Below are positions 1-8,131 of a stretch of 64,000 nt of DNA, piece by piece. Made by a program: the position numbers and the translations under genes. The notes under the pieces are model-generated. The model saw only the letters and a list, made by a program, of their open reading frames with translations. It had not been told where the DNA came from and made no database searches. Location of the stretch: the NCBI GenBank assembly GCA_046350375.1, contig JAXMAO010000004.1, positions 62,001 through 126,000 of the forward strand, written 5' to 3'. How positions within the stretch are numbered: the first letter of the stretch is position 1; each line of letters opens with the position of its first letter. Source of the DNA: JAXMAO01 sp046350375. Lineage in GTDB: Bacteria; Planctomycetota; Phycisphaerae; UBA1845; UTPLA1.

Positions 1-770
1 CGATCACCGGCGACGCCGACAGCAGCGCCATCATCAACGTGCTGGCCGACCTGTCGAGCCTGCGGGCGCGGCGGATGGTGGGCACCAAGGCCGAGCTGGC
101 GAAGTTCGGGCTGACGAACCCGGCGGTGGTGGCGACACTGACGATCCAGCCGCCCGCGGCGCCGTCGCCGACGACCAGCGCGTCGCAGCCGGCGTCGGCC
201 CCGGCGCAGCCGCTGCCCCCGGCGCAGACGATCGTGGTGCGCGCGGCGCGGTCGGGCGGAAACAGCTACGTGTACGTCGACGGCGCCGAGCTGATCGCCG
301 AGGTGGACGGACGGATCGTGGACGACCTGCAGGCCGAGCTGCTGGACAAGCACGTGCTGGTCTTCCCGGCGTCGACGGTCCAGTCGCTGACGATTTCGCG
401 GTCAGCCGGCAAGATGACCTTCGAGCGCAAGGGGGGCGACTGGACGCTGGCGGGCGAGGCCAGCTTCCCGGTCGACGTGGCGAAGCTCAATCCGCTGGCG
501 GACACGGTGGCCGGGCTGAAGACCGACCGCTACGCGGCCTACCAGGCGACCGACCTCAAGCCGTTCGGGCTCGATGCCCCGGCGCTGAGCATTGCGGCGA
601 AGCTCGAAGGGGGCACCACGCACGAGCTGCGGATCGCGGGCGGCGGCCCGCCCAGCGACAGCGCCGGGCGGCGCTATGCGACGGTGATGGGCTCGGGGCG
701 CGTGTTCACGCTCTCGAAGGACGACGTCGCCAAGTTCGACCAGGATGTGAAATTCTTCCGTCGGCCGTGA
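1..770 (+). CDS. DUF4340 domain-containing protein, 5' end missing
   Basis: The reading frame is open from base 3 at the window edge and ends at TGA 768-770, so 255 residues of the C-terminal part are visible. Two similar halves each end in a leucine-rich stretch followed by FGL-x-x-P (AKFGLTNP near residue 38 and KPFGLDAP near residue 185), a pattern typical of DUF4340 proteins. A Pro/Ala/Thr/Ser-rich linker lies between about residues 50 and 75. DUF4340 proteins are often encoded beside GldG-like ABC-transporter auxiliary genes, and such partners would lie upstream outside this window. The family assignment rests on pattern recognition; molecular function is unknown. Confidence 0.75.
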   Translation, partial: ITGDADSSAIINVLADLSSLRARRMVGTKAELAKFGLTNPAVVATLTIQPPAAPSPTTSASQPASAPAQPLPPAQTIVVRAARSGGNSYVYVDGAELIAEVDGRIVDDLQAELLDKHVLVFPASTVQSLTISRSAGKMTFERKGGDWTLAGEASFPVDVAKLNPLADTVAGLKTDRYAAYQATDLKPFGLDAPALSIAAKLEGGTTHELRIAGGGPPSDSAGRRYATVMGSGRVFTLSKDDVAKFDQDVKFFRRP

Positions 771-899
771 CAGGGGGCGGCCGCCGCGGGCGGTCAACGG
801 CTCGAAGCCAATGCTGCGGCGGCGCGTCTTGAAAAAGCGCCGCGGCCCGCCGACACTGCGCCGCTCGAGGCGTGGGCCACGAGCCGAGGATTTCTGCCT

Positions 900-1610
900 A
901 TGAGAATCGAGTCGGGACCGGCGACCGAGCGGGTGCGCCGCACGGCCATCATGACGGTAGTGGTGGTGGCGATCGCGAGCTGGTTCGCGTACGACGGATG
1001 GGTGAATTATCCCGGTCAGAACAGCCAGTGGTTTCTGAGCCAGTATCCGCGCGGCAGCGCGCCGGCGACGGCGCCGATCGACGCGCGGGTGACGCCGGCA
1101 CTGGCCGAACGGCTGAAGGGCGCCAAGCCGGCCGACGTCGAGAAGGAGCTGGGCGCCGCGCCGCTGAAGCATGAGTCGGGCTGGTGGTGGTTCGGGCCGA
1201 CCGGGGCGCTGGTGGTGTCGCCGGGCGGCGGGGCGGCGTTTCACGGGGCGCCCAAGGGGGCGATGGATCTGCTGCTGCAGCGGGTGATCGCGGTGCTGCT
1301 GGGGGTGGTGGGCATCGGCATGGCGGTGCAGCTCGTGCGGATTCGCGGCGCGCGCTACACGCTGGACGACGCCGGGCTTTCGGGGCTGACGGCGACGCCG
1401 ATCCGCTGGGAGCAGATGACGCGGCTCGACGGACAGCGGGTGGACGAGAAGGGCTGGGTCGATCTGCACTACGACGCCGACGGTCGGCCGCGCAAGGTGC
1501 GGCTGGACTCGTACGCGATCGCGGCGTTCGGCGAGATCATCGACCGCATCTGCGAGAAGAAGGGATTCGAGAACCCGCTTCCGGTGCGCGCCGGCGGCGC
1601 CGAGTCGTAG
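900..1610 (+). CDS. Hypothetical two-helix membrane protein
   Basis: This is a 236-residue protein that I do not recognise. A hydrophobic helix at about residues 16-34 (MTVVVVAIASWFAYDGW) and a second at about 122-143 (LLLQRVIAVLLGVVGIGMAV) suggest a bitopic hairpin with a roughly 85-residue segment between them on one side and a 90-residue C-terminal domain on the other. The C-terminal domain (YTLDDAGLSG...IRWEQMTRLD...) has the strand-rich look of bacterial PH-like domains, but this is only a resemblance. The gene lies 129 bp downstream of the DUF4340 gene and 61 bp upstream of the next gene on the same strand. The start is the ATG at 900; no strong ribosome binding site is visible. Confidence 0.7.
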   Translation: MRIESGPATERVRRTAIMTVVVVAIASWFAYDGWVNYPGQNSQWFLSQYPRGSAPATAPIDARVTPALAERLKGAKPADVEKELGAAPLKHESGWWWFGPTGALVVSPGGGAAFHGAPKGAMDLLLQRVIAVLLGVVGIGMAVQLVRIRGARYTLDDAGLSGLTATPIRWEQMTRLDGQRVDEKGWVDLHYDADGRPRKVRLDSYAIAAFGEIIDRICEKKGFENPLPVRAGGAES

Positions 1611-1671
1611 CGACGCGGTCGCGGCTCGCGGGCGTGACGTCGGCGCCGCGCGGCGCGGTCGGGGCGATTCG

Positions 1672-2592
1672 ATGCCGGCATGGAAACGGCTGCCGCTGAA
1701 GTGGCTGATCTTCGGCGTGGTGACGCTGGGGGTGCTGTTTCCCGATCCGCGACTGCTGGTTCGAAACCTGGGGCGCTATCGCAATCTGGACGCGCTGATC
1801 GACGGGCAGAATCCGCACATTCGCGACTGGGTGCCGCAGTTCGAGCGGTTCTGCGCGGCCACGACGCGCCCCGCGGCGGGCGGCGTGGACATGGGCCGGG
1901 CCGGGCCGACGACCCGCGCGGCGAAGTGGGGGCTGCGCGAGGTCGAGGCGTTCGTCTATCGCAAGGTCGCCTACGCCTGGGACTGGGACCAGTGGGGGGC
2001 GGCCGACTACATCCCGACCGTGAGCGAGGTCTTCAGCGCCGCCGACGCGCGGCCGAACCACGAGCTGCAGGAGGATTGCGACGGTCGCGCGGTGCTGGCG
2101 GCGTCGCTGCTGGCGGCGCTGGGCGAGAAGAGCCGGATCGTGACCGACCTGCGGCACGTGTGGGTGGAGACCGATCGCGGCGGGCTGATGGGCCCGGGCG
2201 CCAAGCCGACGCTGTCGTCGGCGCCGGGCGGCACGCGGACGGCGCCGCTGACGGCGCTGCGCAACCTGCCGGTGGGGCTGTCGTATGGCGTGGCGGTCTT
2301 TCCGCTGGGGCGCGAGGTGGTGCTGTGGGCGGCGGCGGTGGCGCTGTCGCTGCATCGGCGGGTGAAGCGGATGACGTGCCTGCTGGGGGCGCTGCTGGCG
2401 CTGCAGGGGCTGCTGTTCGTGCGGACCGGGGTGATCGTGGCGCCGCACGGCTGGCTGGAGCAGGCCTGGCCGGCGTGGGTCGGGCTGGGGCACGCCGGTG
2501 CCGGGCTGGGTCTGCTGTGGTGGGCGTCGAGCCGGGCGCGGCGGACGACGGGACCGGGTCGCGCCGCGGTCGCGGCAGGAGGAACGACATGA
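1672..2592 (+). CDS. Transglutaminase-like membrane protein
   Basis: The 306-residue product has an N-terminal hydrophobic anchor (about residues 8-22), a soluble domain, and two hydrophobic segments near 200-255 and 265-290. In the soluble domain the pattern CDGRAVLAASLLAALG around residue 140 followed by RHVWVE around residue 163 matches the Cys and His blocks of the transglutaminase-like (papain-fold) superfamily, where the cysteine precedes a helix and the histidine starts a strand. A third catalytic Asp cannot be placed with certainty. The stop codon overlaps the start of upp by four bases (ATGA), so the two genes are probably translationally coupled. The assignment is a motif-based inference; substrate unknown. 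Confidence 0.65.
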   Translation: MPAWKRLPLKWLIFGVVTLGVLFPDPRLLVRNLGRYRNLDALIDGQNPHIRDWVPQFERFCAATTRPAAGGVDMGRAGPTTRAAKWGLREVEAFVYRKVAYAWDWDQWGAADYIPTVSEVFSAADARPNHELQEDCDGRAVLAASLLAALGEKSRIVTDLRHVWVETDRGGLMGPGAKPTLSSAPGGTRTAPLTALRNLPVGLSYGVAVFPLGREVVLWAAAVALSLHRRVKRMTCLLGALLALQGLLFVRTGVIVAPHGWLEQAWPAWVGLGHAGAGLGLLWWASSRARRTTGPGRAAVAAGGTT

Positions 2593-3230
2593 GTCGCGCG
2601 GCGCATCCGCAATTGCACGTTTCGGCCCATCCGCTGATTCAGCAGAAGCTGACCATGGCGCGCGACCGCCAGACCGATCGCGAGTCGTTTCGCGGCCTGC
2701 TGGCGGAGATCGCCGCGCTGATGGTCTTCGAGCTGACGCGCGACTTTTCGACCCGCACGGTGCAGATCGACACGCCGCTGGAGCAGACGGCCGGCGCGAT
2801 GCTGGCGGCCGACATCACGGTCGTTCCGGTGCTGCGGGCCGGGCTGGGGATGGCGGACGGCATCCTGCACCTGATACCGCAGGCGCGCGTGGGGCACCTG
2901 GGGGTCTATCGCAACGAGGAGACGCTCGAGCCGGTGGCCTATTTCAAGAAGCTGCCGGCCGACATCGCGCGGTCGTCGGTGATCCTGGTCGATCCGATGC
3001 TGGCGACCGGGGGCTCGGCGGCCCACGCGGTGCGGATCGTGAAGCAGACCGGCGCGACGCAGATCAAGTTCCTCTGCCTGCTGGCCGCGCCGGAGGGAAT
3101 CGCGCGGCTGGCGGCCGAGCATCCGGACGTGCCGGTCCATACGGCGGCGGTCGATCGCGAGCTGGACGGGCGCGGCTACATTTTGCCGGGCCTGGGCGAC
3201 GCCGGCGACCGGCTGTATGGCACCGGATAG
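2589..3230 (+). CDS. upp: Uracil phosphoribosyltransferase
   Basis: The 213-residue enzyme converts uracil and PRPP to UMP in pyrimidine salvage and is cytosolic. The PRPP-binding loop is clear in VILVDPMLATGGSA at about residues 128-141, the N-terminal block PLIQQKLTMARDRQT is typical of UPRTases, and the uracil-binding C-terminal block GYILPGLGDAGDR is intact. Length matches the family (about 208-215 residues). The ATG at 2589 overlaps the preceding TGA (ATGA), with GCAGGAGG a few bases upstream as ribosome binding site. The next gene, a glycerate kinase, begins 10 bp downstream, so upp sits inside a same-strand run of genes. Confidence 0.95.
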   Translation: MSRAAHPQLHVSAHPLIQQKLTMARDRQTDRESFRGLLAEIAALMVFELTRDFSTRTVQIDTPLEQTAGAMLAADITVVPVLRAGLGMADGILHLIPQARVGHLGVYRNEETLEPVAYFKKLPADIARSSVILVDPMLATGGSAAHAVRIVKQTGATQIKFLCLLAAPEGIARLAAEHPDVPVHTAAVDRELDGRGYILPGLGDAGDRLYGTG

Positions 3231-3240
3231 CGGGCCCGGC

Positions 3241-4364
3241 ATGTCGATCGTCATTGCACCGGACAAGTTCAAGGGGACGCTCTCGGCGCCGGCGGTGGCG
3301 GCGGCGCTGGCGAACGGGGTGCGGAGCGTGCGGCCGGGCGCGCCGCTGGCGCTCTGTCCGATGGCGGACGGCGGCGAGGGGACGCTCGACGTGCTGCTGG
3401 CGGCGCGGCGCGGCCAGCGGCGGCGGGTGGCGTGTCGCGGGCCGTTCGGCGACGCGATCGACGCCGACGTGGGGCTGATCGACGGCGCGGCGGTGGCGGT
3501 GGTGGAGCTGGCGCAGGCGGCCGGGTGGACGACGCTGGCCGGACGGCGGCCGGACCCGCTGGTGGCGAGCACGTTTGGGGTGGGCGAGTTGCTGGGCGCG
3601 GCGCTCGAGGCGCAGGTAAGCCGGATCGTGCTGGCGCTGGGCGGCTCGGTGACGGTCGACGGCGGGTGCGGGCTGGCGCAGGCGCTGGGGCTGGAGCTGT
3701 TCGACGCGGCGGGTCGGCGGATGGCGTCGCCGCTGCCGCCCGGCCGGCTGGAGGAGGTGCGCTACGTCGAGAGCGCGGCGATGACGGCGCGATTCGCCGA
3801 CGTGGCGCTGTCGATCGCGGCGGACGTGCTCAACCCACTCTTGGGGCCGAGCGGCGCGTCGCGGACCTTCGGTCCGCAGAAGGGGGCCGACGCGGCGGGG
3901 GTCGAGCGGCTGGAGCGCCGGGCTGGCGCCTGGGCCGGGGTGCTGGAGTCGGCCAGCGGGTGGTTGCTGCGCGACGAGCCGGGCGGCGGCGACGGCGGCG
4001 CGCACTGCCGCTGATGGCGTTTGCGCGGGCGGAACTGTCGCCCGGTGCGGACCTGGTGATGGAGAGCGTCGAGCTGCCACGGCACCTGGCGCGGGCCGAC
4101 CTGGTGGTCACGGGCGAAGGTCGGCTGGATGCGCAGTCGCTGCTGGGCAAGGCGCCGGCGGCGGTGTCGCGGCTGGCGCGCTCGGCGGGGGTGCCGTGCG
4201 TGGCGGTCGTGGGGCAGTGCGCCCTGGCCGAGGCGCAGCGCGCCGAGCTGTTCGACCGGGTATACTTGCTGTCGGCGGGCGACGAGCCGTGGGAGCAGGT
4301 CGTCCGCGAAACGCCGCAACGACTCGCACGCGTCGGCCAGCAGATCGCAACGGAGTGGAGCTGA
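3241..4364 (+). CDS. Glycerate kinase (GarK/GlxK type), one frameshift
   Basis: Glycerate kinase phosphorylates glycerate using ATP. The N-terminal part (ATG 3241 to TGA 4014) starts IVIAPDKFKGTLSA and contains CPMADGGEGTLDVL and LGGSVTVDGGCGLAQALG, all hallmarks of the type I glycerate kinase family. The C-terminal part (LVVTGEGRLDAQSLLGKAPAAVSRLA, then VAVVGQCAL) continues in another frame to TGA at 4362-4364. The shift lies between about 3980 and 4003, where the family normally reads a Gly-Ala-rich GAGAAGG segment; adding one base (for example making GGCGCGC into GGCGCCGC) restores a full-length protein of about 374 residues. Whether this is a real mutation or a consensus error cannot be decided here. 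The last base of its stop is shared with the ATG of the next gene. Confidence 0.85.
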
Positions 4365-6001
4365 TGACGCGAGGCGCGAACCGCGCGGTGGTTGTTCTCG
4401 GGGCGGTGGCGGTGTTGCGGGCCGGCGCCAGCGCCGCGGCGCAGGACGCCTTTCCGCAGGGGGTCGCCAGCGGCGACGTGACGGCGACCCGCGCCGTCTG
4501 CTGGACGCGCACCACCTCGGCCGGCAGCGTGCGGCTGGAGATATCGCCGGCGGCCGATCCGCAGGGCGTCATGATGTCGCTCGACTTCATCGCGGACTCT
4601 GCGGCTGACTATACCGTCAAGGCCGACGTTTCAGGCCTCGCGGCCAACACGCGCTACACCTATCGCTTCACGCGGCTGGACACCCAGGCGGTCAGCCCGG
4701 CCGGGCAGTTCCGCACCGCGCCGGCCGACGACCAGACAGTCGCATTTCGATTCGTCTATTCCGGCGATTCGAACGCCGAACGGCGGCCGTTTCACCTGCT
4801 CGATGCCGCCCGCGACGAGTCGCCCGACTTCTGGATTTACGCCGGCGACACCATCTACGGCGACTTTCCGGCCGACGGGCTGGGCGAGGTGACCGACCTG
4901 GCGGGCTATCGCGCCAAGTACCGGCAGAATCGCGAAGACGCGGCGCTGCGCGGACTGCTGTCGGCGTCGGCCTGCGTGGCGCAGTGGGACGACCACGAGA
5001 TCGCCAACGACTACGACGGCGGCGACCCCGAGCCGGGCATCACGGCCGAGCGGATCGCGGCCGGCTACCAGGCGTTTTTCGAGTTCATGCCGATCCGCGA
5101 CCAGGCCGTGGCCGGCGACGCGCGGCGCGTCTATCGCTCGTTTCGACATGGCGCGCTGGCCGAGTTCTTCGTGCTCGACTGCCGGCAGTATCGCTCGGCC
5201 GACGCGGTGCGGAACGGCGGGCCGTTCGATCCGTACGGCTATTTCATTCCGCCGCGCGACGACGCGGTGGTGGCGCAGATCGAGGACGGGTCGCGGACCA
5301 TGCTGGGCGCCGAGCAGGCGGCGTGGCTGCGCGACGGGCTGCTGCACTCGACCGCGACGTGGAAGTTCGTCTGCTCGTCGATGCCGCTGACGTCGCTGCT
5401 GCTTTATCCGTACGACCGCTGGGACGGCTACGAGGCCGAGCGGCGGGCGCTGTTGCAGTTCATCGACGACCACGCGATCGGCGGCGTGGTGTTTCTCTCG
5501 GCCGACATCCACGGAAACCTGTTCAACCCGGACGTGGCGGCCTTTTCGCGCAACGTGCTGCACCGGCCGCTGTCGGCGGGCCTGCACGTGCCGGAGTTCG
5601 TCGCCGGGCCGATCGGCATGGCGACCTTCCGGCAGGAGGCGCTGTCGGCGTTTGCGCCGGTGCTGGGGCTGGAGCCGGACGGGGCGCTGGGGCTGCTGCT
5701 GGCCGACGCGGCGCTGGGCATTGCCACGGCGCGCGTGACGGCGCTGAACGGACTGCGCTACGTGGAGCTGGATCGCTATTCGTACCTGGTGATGGAGGTG
5801 TCGGCGGATGGATTGACGGGGGTCTATCGGGGCATTCCGGCCTACCCGGTCGGCGCGACGGCGGCGGCGATCGAGCTGCATCGCGAGTTTCTGCCGCCAC
5901 CGGGTGCGCCGATGTGCGGCGTCGTGTCGCCGCTGCTGCTGGCGCTGAGCGCGGCGGTGGTTCGGCCGCGGCGGCGGCGCGCAAGTCGCAGTGCGGGCTG
6001 A
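4364..6001 (+). CDS. phoD: PhoD-type alkaline phosphatase with C-terminal anchor-like tail
   Basis: This 545-residue secreted phosphatase/phosphodiesterase begins with a signal peptide (MTRGANRAVVVLGAVAVL...AAAQ). PhoD-family metal-site motifs appear in order: the PhoD N-terminal start FPQGVASGDVTATRAVCWTR, then YSGDSNAE, WIYAGDTIYGDFP, AQWDDHEIANDY, and VVFLSADIHGN. The start ATG overlaps the upstream stop as TGATG and is preceded by two GGAG motifs. The last 30 residues consist of MCG, a hydrophobic helix and an Arg cluster (RPRRRRASR), resembling a three-part sorting or anchoring tail. The DNA encoding that tail is repeated 186 bp downstream. Family membership is confident; the tail's role is inference. 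Confidence 0.9.
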   Translation: MTRGANRAVVVLGAVAVLRAGASAAAQDAFPQGVASGDVTATRAVCWTRTTSAGSVRLEISPAADPQGVMMSLDFIADSAADYTVKADVSGLAANTRYTYRFTRLDTQAVSPAGQFRTAPADDQTVAFRFVYSGDSNAERRPFHLLDAARDESPDFWIYAGDTIYGDFPADGLGEVTDLAGYRAKYRQNREDAALRGLLSASACVAQWDDHEIANDYDGGDPEPGITAERIAAGYQAFFEFMPIRDQAVAGDARRVYRSFRHGALAEFFVLDCRQYRSADAVRNGGPFDPYGYFIPPRDDAVVAQIEDGSRTMLGAEQAAWLRDGLLHSTATWKFVCSSMPLTSLLLYPYDRWDGYEAERRALLQFIDDHAIGGVVFLSADIHGNLFNPDVAAFSRNVLHRPLSAGLHVPEFVAGPIGMATFRQEALSAFAPVLGLEPDGALGLLLADAALGIATARVTALNGLRYVELDRYSYLVMEVSADGLTGVYRGIPAYPVGATAAAIELHREFLPPPGAPMCGVVSPLLLALSAAVVRPRRRRASRSAG

Positions 6002-6366
6002 TTCGCGGCACACGGTCTGAAAGCCCGTGCCCCCCGGGCATCACACGGGCGGGACGGCCGGGCCACCCGGTGAATTCGCTTGTGCCCACCGTGACTTCGT
6101 CGACAAAGAGAATCTTTGCCGCTACCGGGGATGGGCGCGGCGGTGGTTCGGCCGCGGCGGCGGCGCGCGGCGCGGTGCAGGTTGATTTGTGCCACACGGG
6201 CTGAAAGCCCATGCCCCGCGGGCATCACACGGGCGAGACGCCCGTGCCACGCGAGCGGGGGCAAAGAGAATCTTTGCCGTACCAGAATCGCGTGTAGGTC
6301 GCCCGTGCCACGCGGTACGCTTGCCCGTGCCACGCGATTCACGCGCCCGTGCCGCCAAAGATCGTT
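5951..6366 (+). repeat. Tandem duplication of the phoD 3' end plus palindromic dispersed repeats
   Basis: A 32-bp sequence inside the end of phoD (5951-5982) recurs exactly at 6137-6168. Each copy is followed by a degenerate GGTCTGAAAGCCCGTG / GGGCTGAAAGCCCATG motif, then GGGCATCACACGGGCG, then CAAAGAGAATCTTTG (6104-6118 and 6262-6276), which is itself a palindrome with 6-bp arms. The unit is therefore about 160-186 bp and present nearly twice. The second unit also carries the palindrome CACGGGCGAGACGCCCGTG near 6229-6247, and CCCGTGCCACGCG recurs three times up to 6340. No gene is seen in the non-coding part (6002-6367). Confidence 0.85.
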
Positions 6367-6367
6367 C

Positions 6368-6724
6368 TCAAACGGCCGTCGGGCCGTGCTCGCCGGTGCG
6401 GATGCGGACGCAGTCGTCCAGCGGCAGGACGAAGATCTTGCCGTCGCCGACCGCGCCGGCGCCGCTGCGGGCGGCGTGGGCGATCGCGCCGATGGTGGGC
6501 TCGACGTAGCGGTCGTTGACGGCGATGGTGAGTTGCAGGCGGCCGACCATCTGCGGGCGGACCGGCTGACCGCGGACGTACTCGACCTCGCCGCGCAGCC
6601 GGCCGTGCCCCTCGACGGGCTGGACGGTGAGGCGGTAGTTGTCATCCTCGTCAAGCACGACCTGGAGCGCGGACTGGACGGCGTCGAGCCGTTCGGGACG
6701 GATGATGGCGATGATGAGCTTCAT
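6368..6724 (-). CDS. glnB: P-II family nitrogen regulatory protein
   Basis: The 118-residue signal protein senses 2-oxoglutarate and ATP/ADP and normally binds AmtB or other nitrogen targets as a trimer. It starts MKLIIAIIRPERLDAVQSAL, typical of P-II, and ends with the C-loop block VGDGKIFVLPLDDCVRIRTGE. The T-loop reads GHGRLRGEVEYVRGQ; the tyrosine is offset from the LYRG uridylylation site of enterobacterial GlnB, so classical uridylylation at Tyr51 is doubtful. The gene is 22 bp downstream of amtB on the same strand, the usual glnK-amtB partnership in reversed order, and probably gates that transporter. GlnB versus GlnK cannot be separated from sequence alone. Confidence 0.92.
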   Translation of the reverse strand: MKLIIAIIRPERLDAVQSALQVVLDEDDNYRLTVQPVEGHGRLRGEVEYVRGQPVRPQMVGRLQLTIAVNDRYVEPTIGAIAHAARSGAGAVGDGKIFVLPLDDCVRIRTGEHGPTAV

Positions 6725-6746
6725 GCGATGACCCCGCGGGCGCGTC

Positions 6747-8012
6747 TCACGCCAGTTCCAGATGGTAGCCGCGTTCGCCGTGCAGGGCGGCGTCGAGTCC
6801 GTCGCGCTCGTGCGCCTCGCTGACGCGCAGGCCCAGGGTGGCGCGGACCAGCGCGGCGATGGCGACCGTTCCGGCGATCGCGAAGGCGATCGACACGCCG
6901 GTGCCGACGAGCTGCTTGACGAGCTGAGCGCCGCTGCCGCCGACCACTCCGACGACCGGGACCGAGCAGAACAGCCCGGTCGCCAGCGCGCCCCACACGC
7001 CCCCGACGCCGTGGACGCCGAAGGCGTCGAGCGAGTCGTCGTAGCCGAGGCGCGACTTGAGCTGCACCGCGCCATAGCAGAGCAGCGACGAGATGGCGCC
7101 GATCGGCAGCGCCCAGAGCGGCTGGACGTGGCCCGCGGCGGGGGTGATGGCGACCAGCCCGGCGACGATGCCGGAGGCCATGCCCAGGCTGGTGGCCTTG
7201 CGATGATGCCAGAACTCGATGGCGACCCAGACCAGCCCGGCGGCGGCGGCGGCGGTCTGCGTGGTGGTGAAGGCCAGCGCCGCGACGTGACCCGCGGCGG
7301 GGAACTCGGCGGCGACGGCGCTGCCGGCGTTGAACCCGAACCAGCCGAACCAGAGCAGCCCCGCGCCGGTCAGCGTGAGGACCAGGTTGTTGGGCAGAAT
7401 CGCGCCGGTGGCCAGGTCGCGGCGGCGGCCGGTCATGAGCGTGAGCACCAGCGCCGAGATGCCGGCGGAGATGTGCACCACGGTGCCGCCGGCGAAGTCG
7501 AGCACGCCATATTTGAAGAGCCAGCCGCCCGGCGCCCAGACCCAGTGGGCCAGCGGATCGTAGACGAAGGTGGTCCAGAGCAGGATGAAGACGACGTAGC
7601 TGGAGAACTTCATCCGCTCGGCGACCGCGCCGCACAGCAGCGCGGGAGTGATGATCGCGAACTTGCCCTGGAACATGACGAAGGCGAACTCGGGCACGGC
7701 CTTGTCGGCGAAGTCGGCGGTGAACGACAGGCCGTGCAGCGCCAGCAGGCGCGTGTCCCAGCCGATCAGGCCGCGGACGCTGTCGCCGAACGCGAGTGCG
7801 TAGCCGACCAGGATCCACTGCACGCCGATGGCCGCCATGGCGACGTAGGACTGCATCATGGTGGCGAGGATGTTCTTGCGGCGGACCATGCCGCCGTAGA
7901 AGAGCGCCAGCCCGGGGACCATGAGCAGGACGAGCGCGGCGCTGGTGAGCATCCAGGCGGTGCTGCCGGAGTCGATGCGCGGCAGGGGCGGCGGCGCTGG
8001 GGCCGGATTCAT
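6747..8012 (-). CDS. amtB: Ammonium transporter AmtB
   Basis: The 421-residue polytopic membrane protein conducts ammonium/ammonia. From the ATG at 8012 it shows about eleven hydrophobic helices, the Amt signature DFAGGTVVHISAGISALVL (about residues 170-188) with the first pore histidine region, and FGVHGVGGVWGALATG (about residues 330-345) with the second conserved histidine. MVPGLALFYGGMVRRKN and FAIITPALLCGAVAERMKF are also standard Amt blocks. It is followed on the same strand by the P-II gene, so the two likely form a nitrogen-regulated operon. No N-terminal signal extension is obvious; a short Pro-rich leader precedes the first helix. Confidence 0.95.
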   Translation of the reverse strand: MNPAPAPPPLPRIDSGSTAWMLTSAALVLLMVPGLALFYGGMVRRKNILATMMQSYVAMAAIGVQWILVGYALAFGDSVRGLIGWDTRLLALHGLSFTADFADKAVPEFAFVMFQGKFAIITPALLCGAVAERMKFSSYVVFILLWTTFVYDPLAHWVWAPGGWLFKYGVLDFAGGTVVHISAGISALVLTLMTGRRRDLATGAILPNNLVLTLTGAGLLWFGWFGFNAGSAVAAEFPAAGHVAALAFTTTQTAAAAAGLVWVAIEFWHHRKATSLGMASGIVAGLVAITPAAGHVQPLWALPIGAISSLLCYGAVQLKSRLGYDDSLDAFGVHGVGGVWGALATGLFCSVPVVGVVGGSGAQLVKQLVGTGVSIAFAIAGTVAIAALVRATLGLRVSEAHERDGLDAALHGERGYHLELA

Positions 8013-8040
8013 GCGGGCAGGCTCCGGTGCGAGTAGGAGC

Positions 8041-8056
8041 GTCGCGCCGGCGCGAC
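8041..8056. promoter_or_regulatory. 16-bp perfect palindrome upstream of amtB
   Basis: GTCGCGCCGGCGCGAC reads the same on both strands and lies 29 bp upstream of the amtB start, in the 119-bp gap before the SafE-like gene. It could be an operator or simply a chance GC-rich palindrome; no nitrogen-regulator consensus is recognised. Confidence 0.3.
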
Positions 8057-8131
8057 CGCATCGGCCGGGCCGCCGCGCTCCATGGAAGTCGTCGGAAATC
8101 CGGGCGATCGAGGTTGAACCGGATCGGCGGG

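Noticed and set aside
771..899. Terminator between the DUF4340 gene and the next gene
   Set aside because: GCGGCGC/GCGCCGC can pair around an 11-base loop but there is no T-tract, so it is not called.
402..1469. Minus-strand frame opposite the first two genes
   Set aside because: Shadow composition (Arg/His/Pro/Gln) and better coding evidence on the plus strand.
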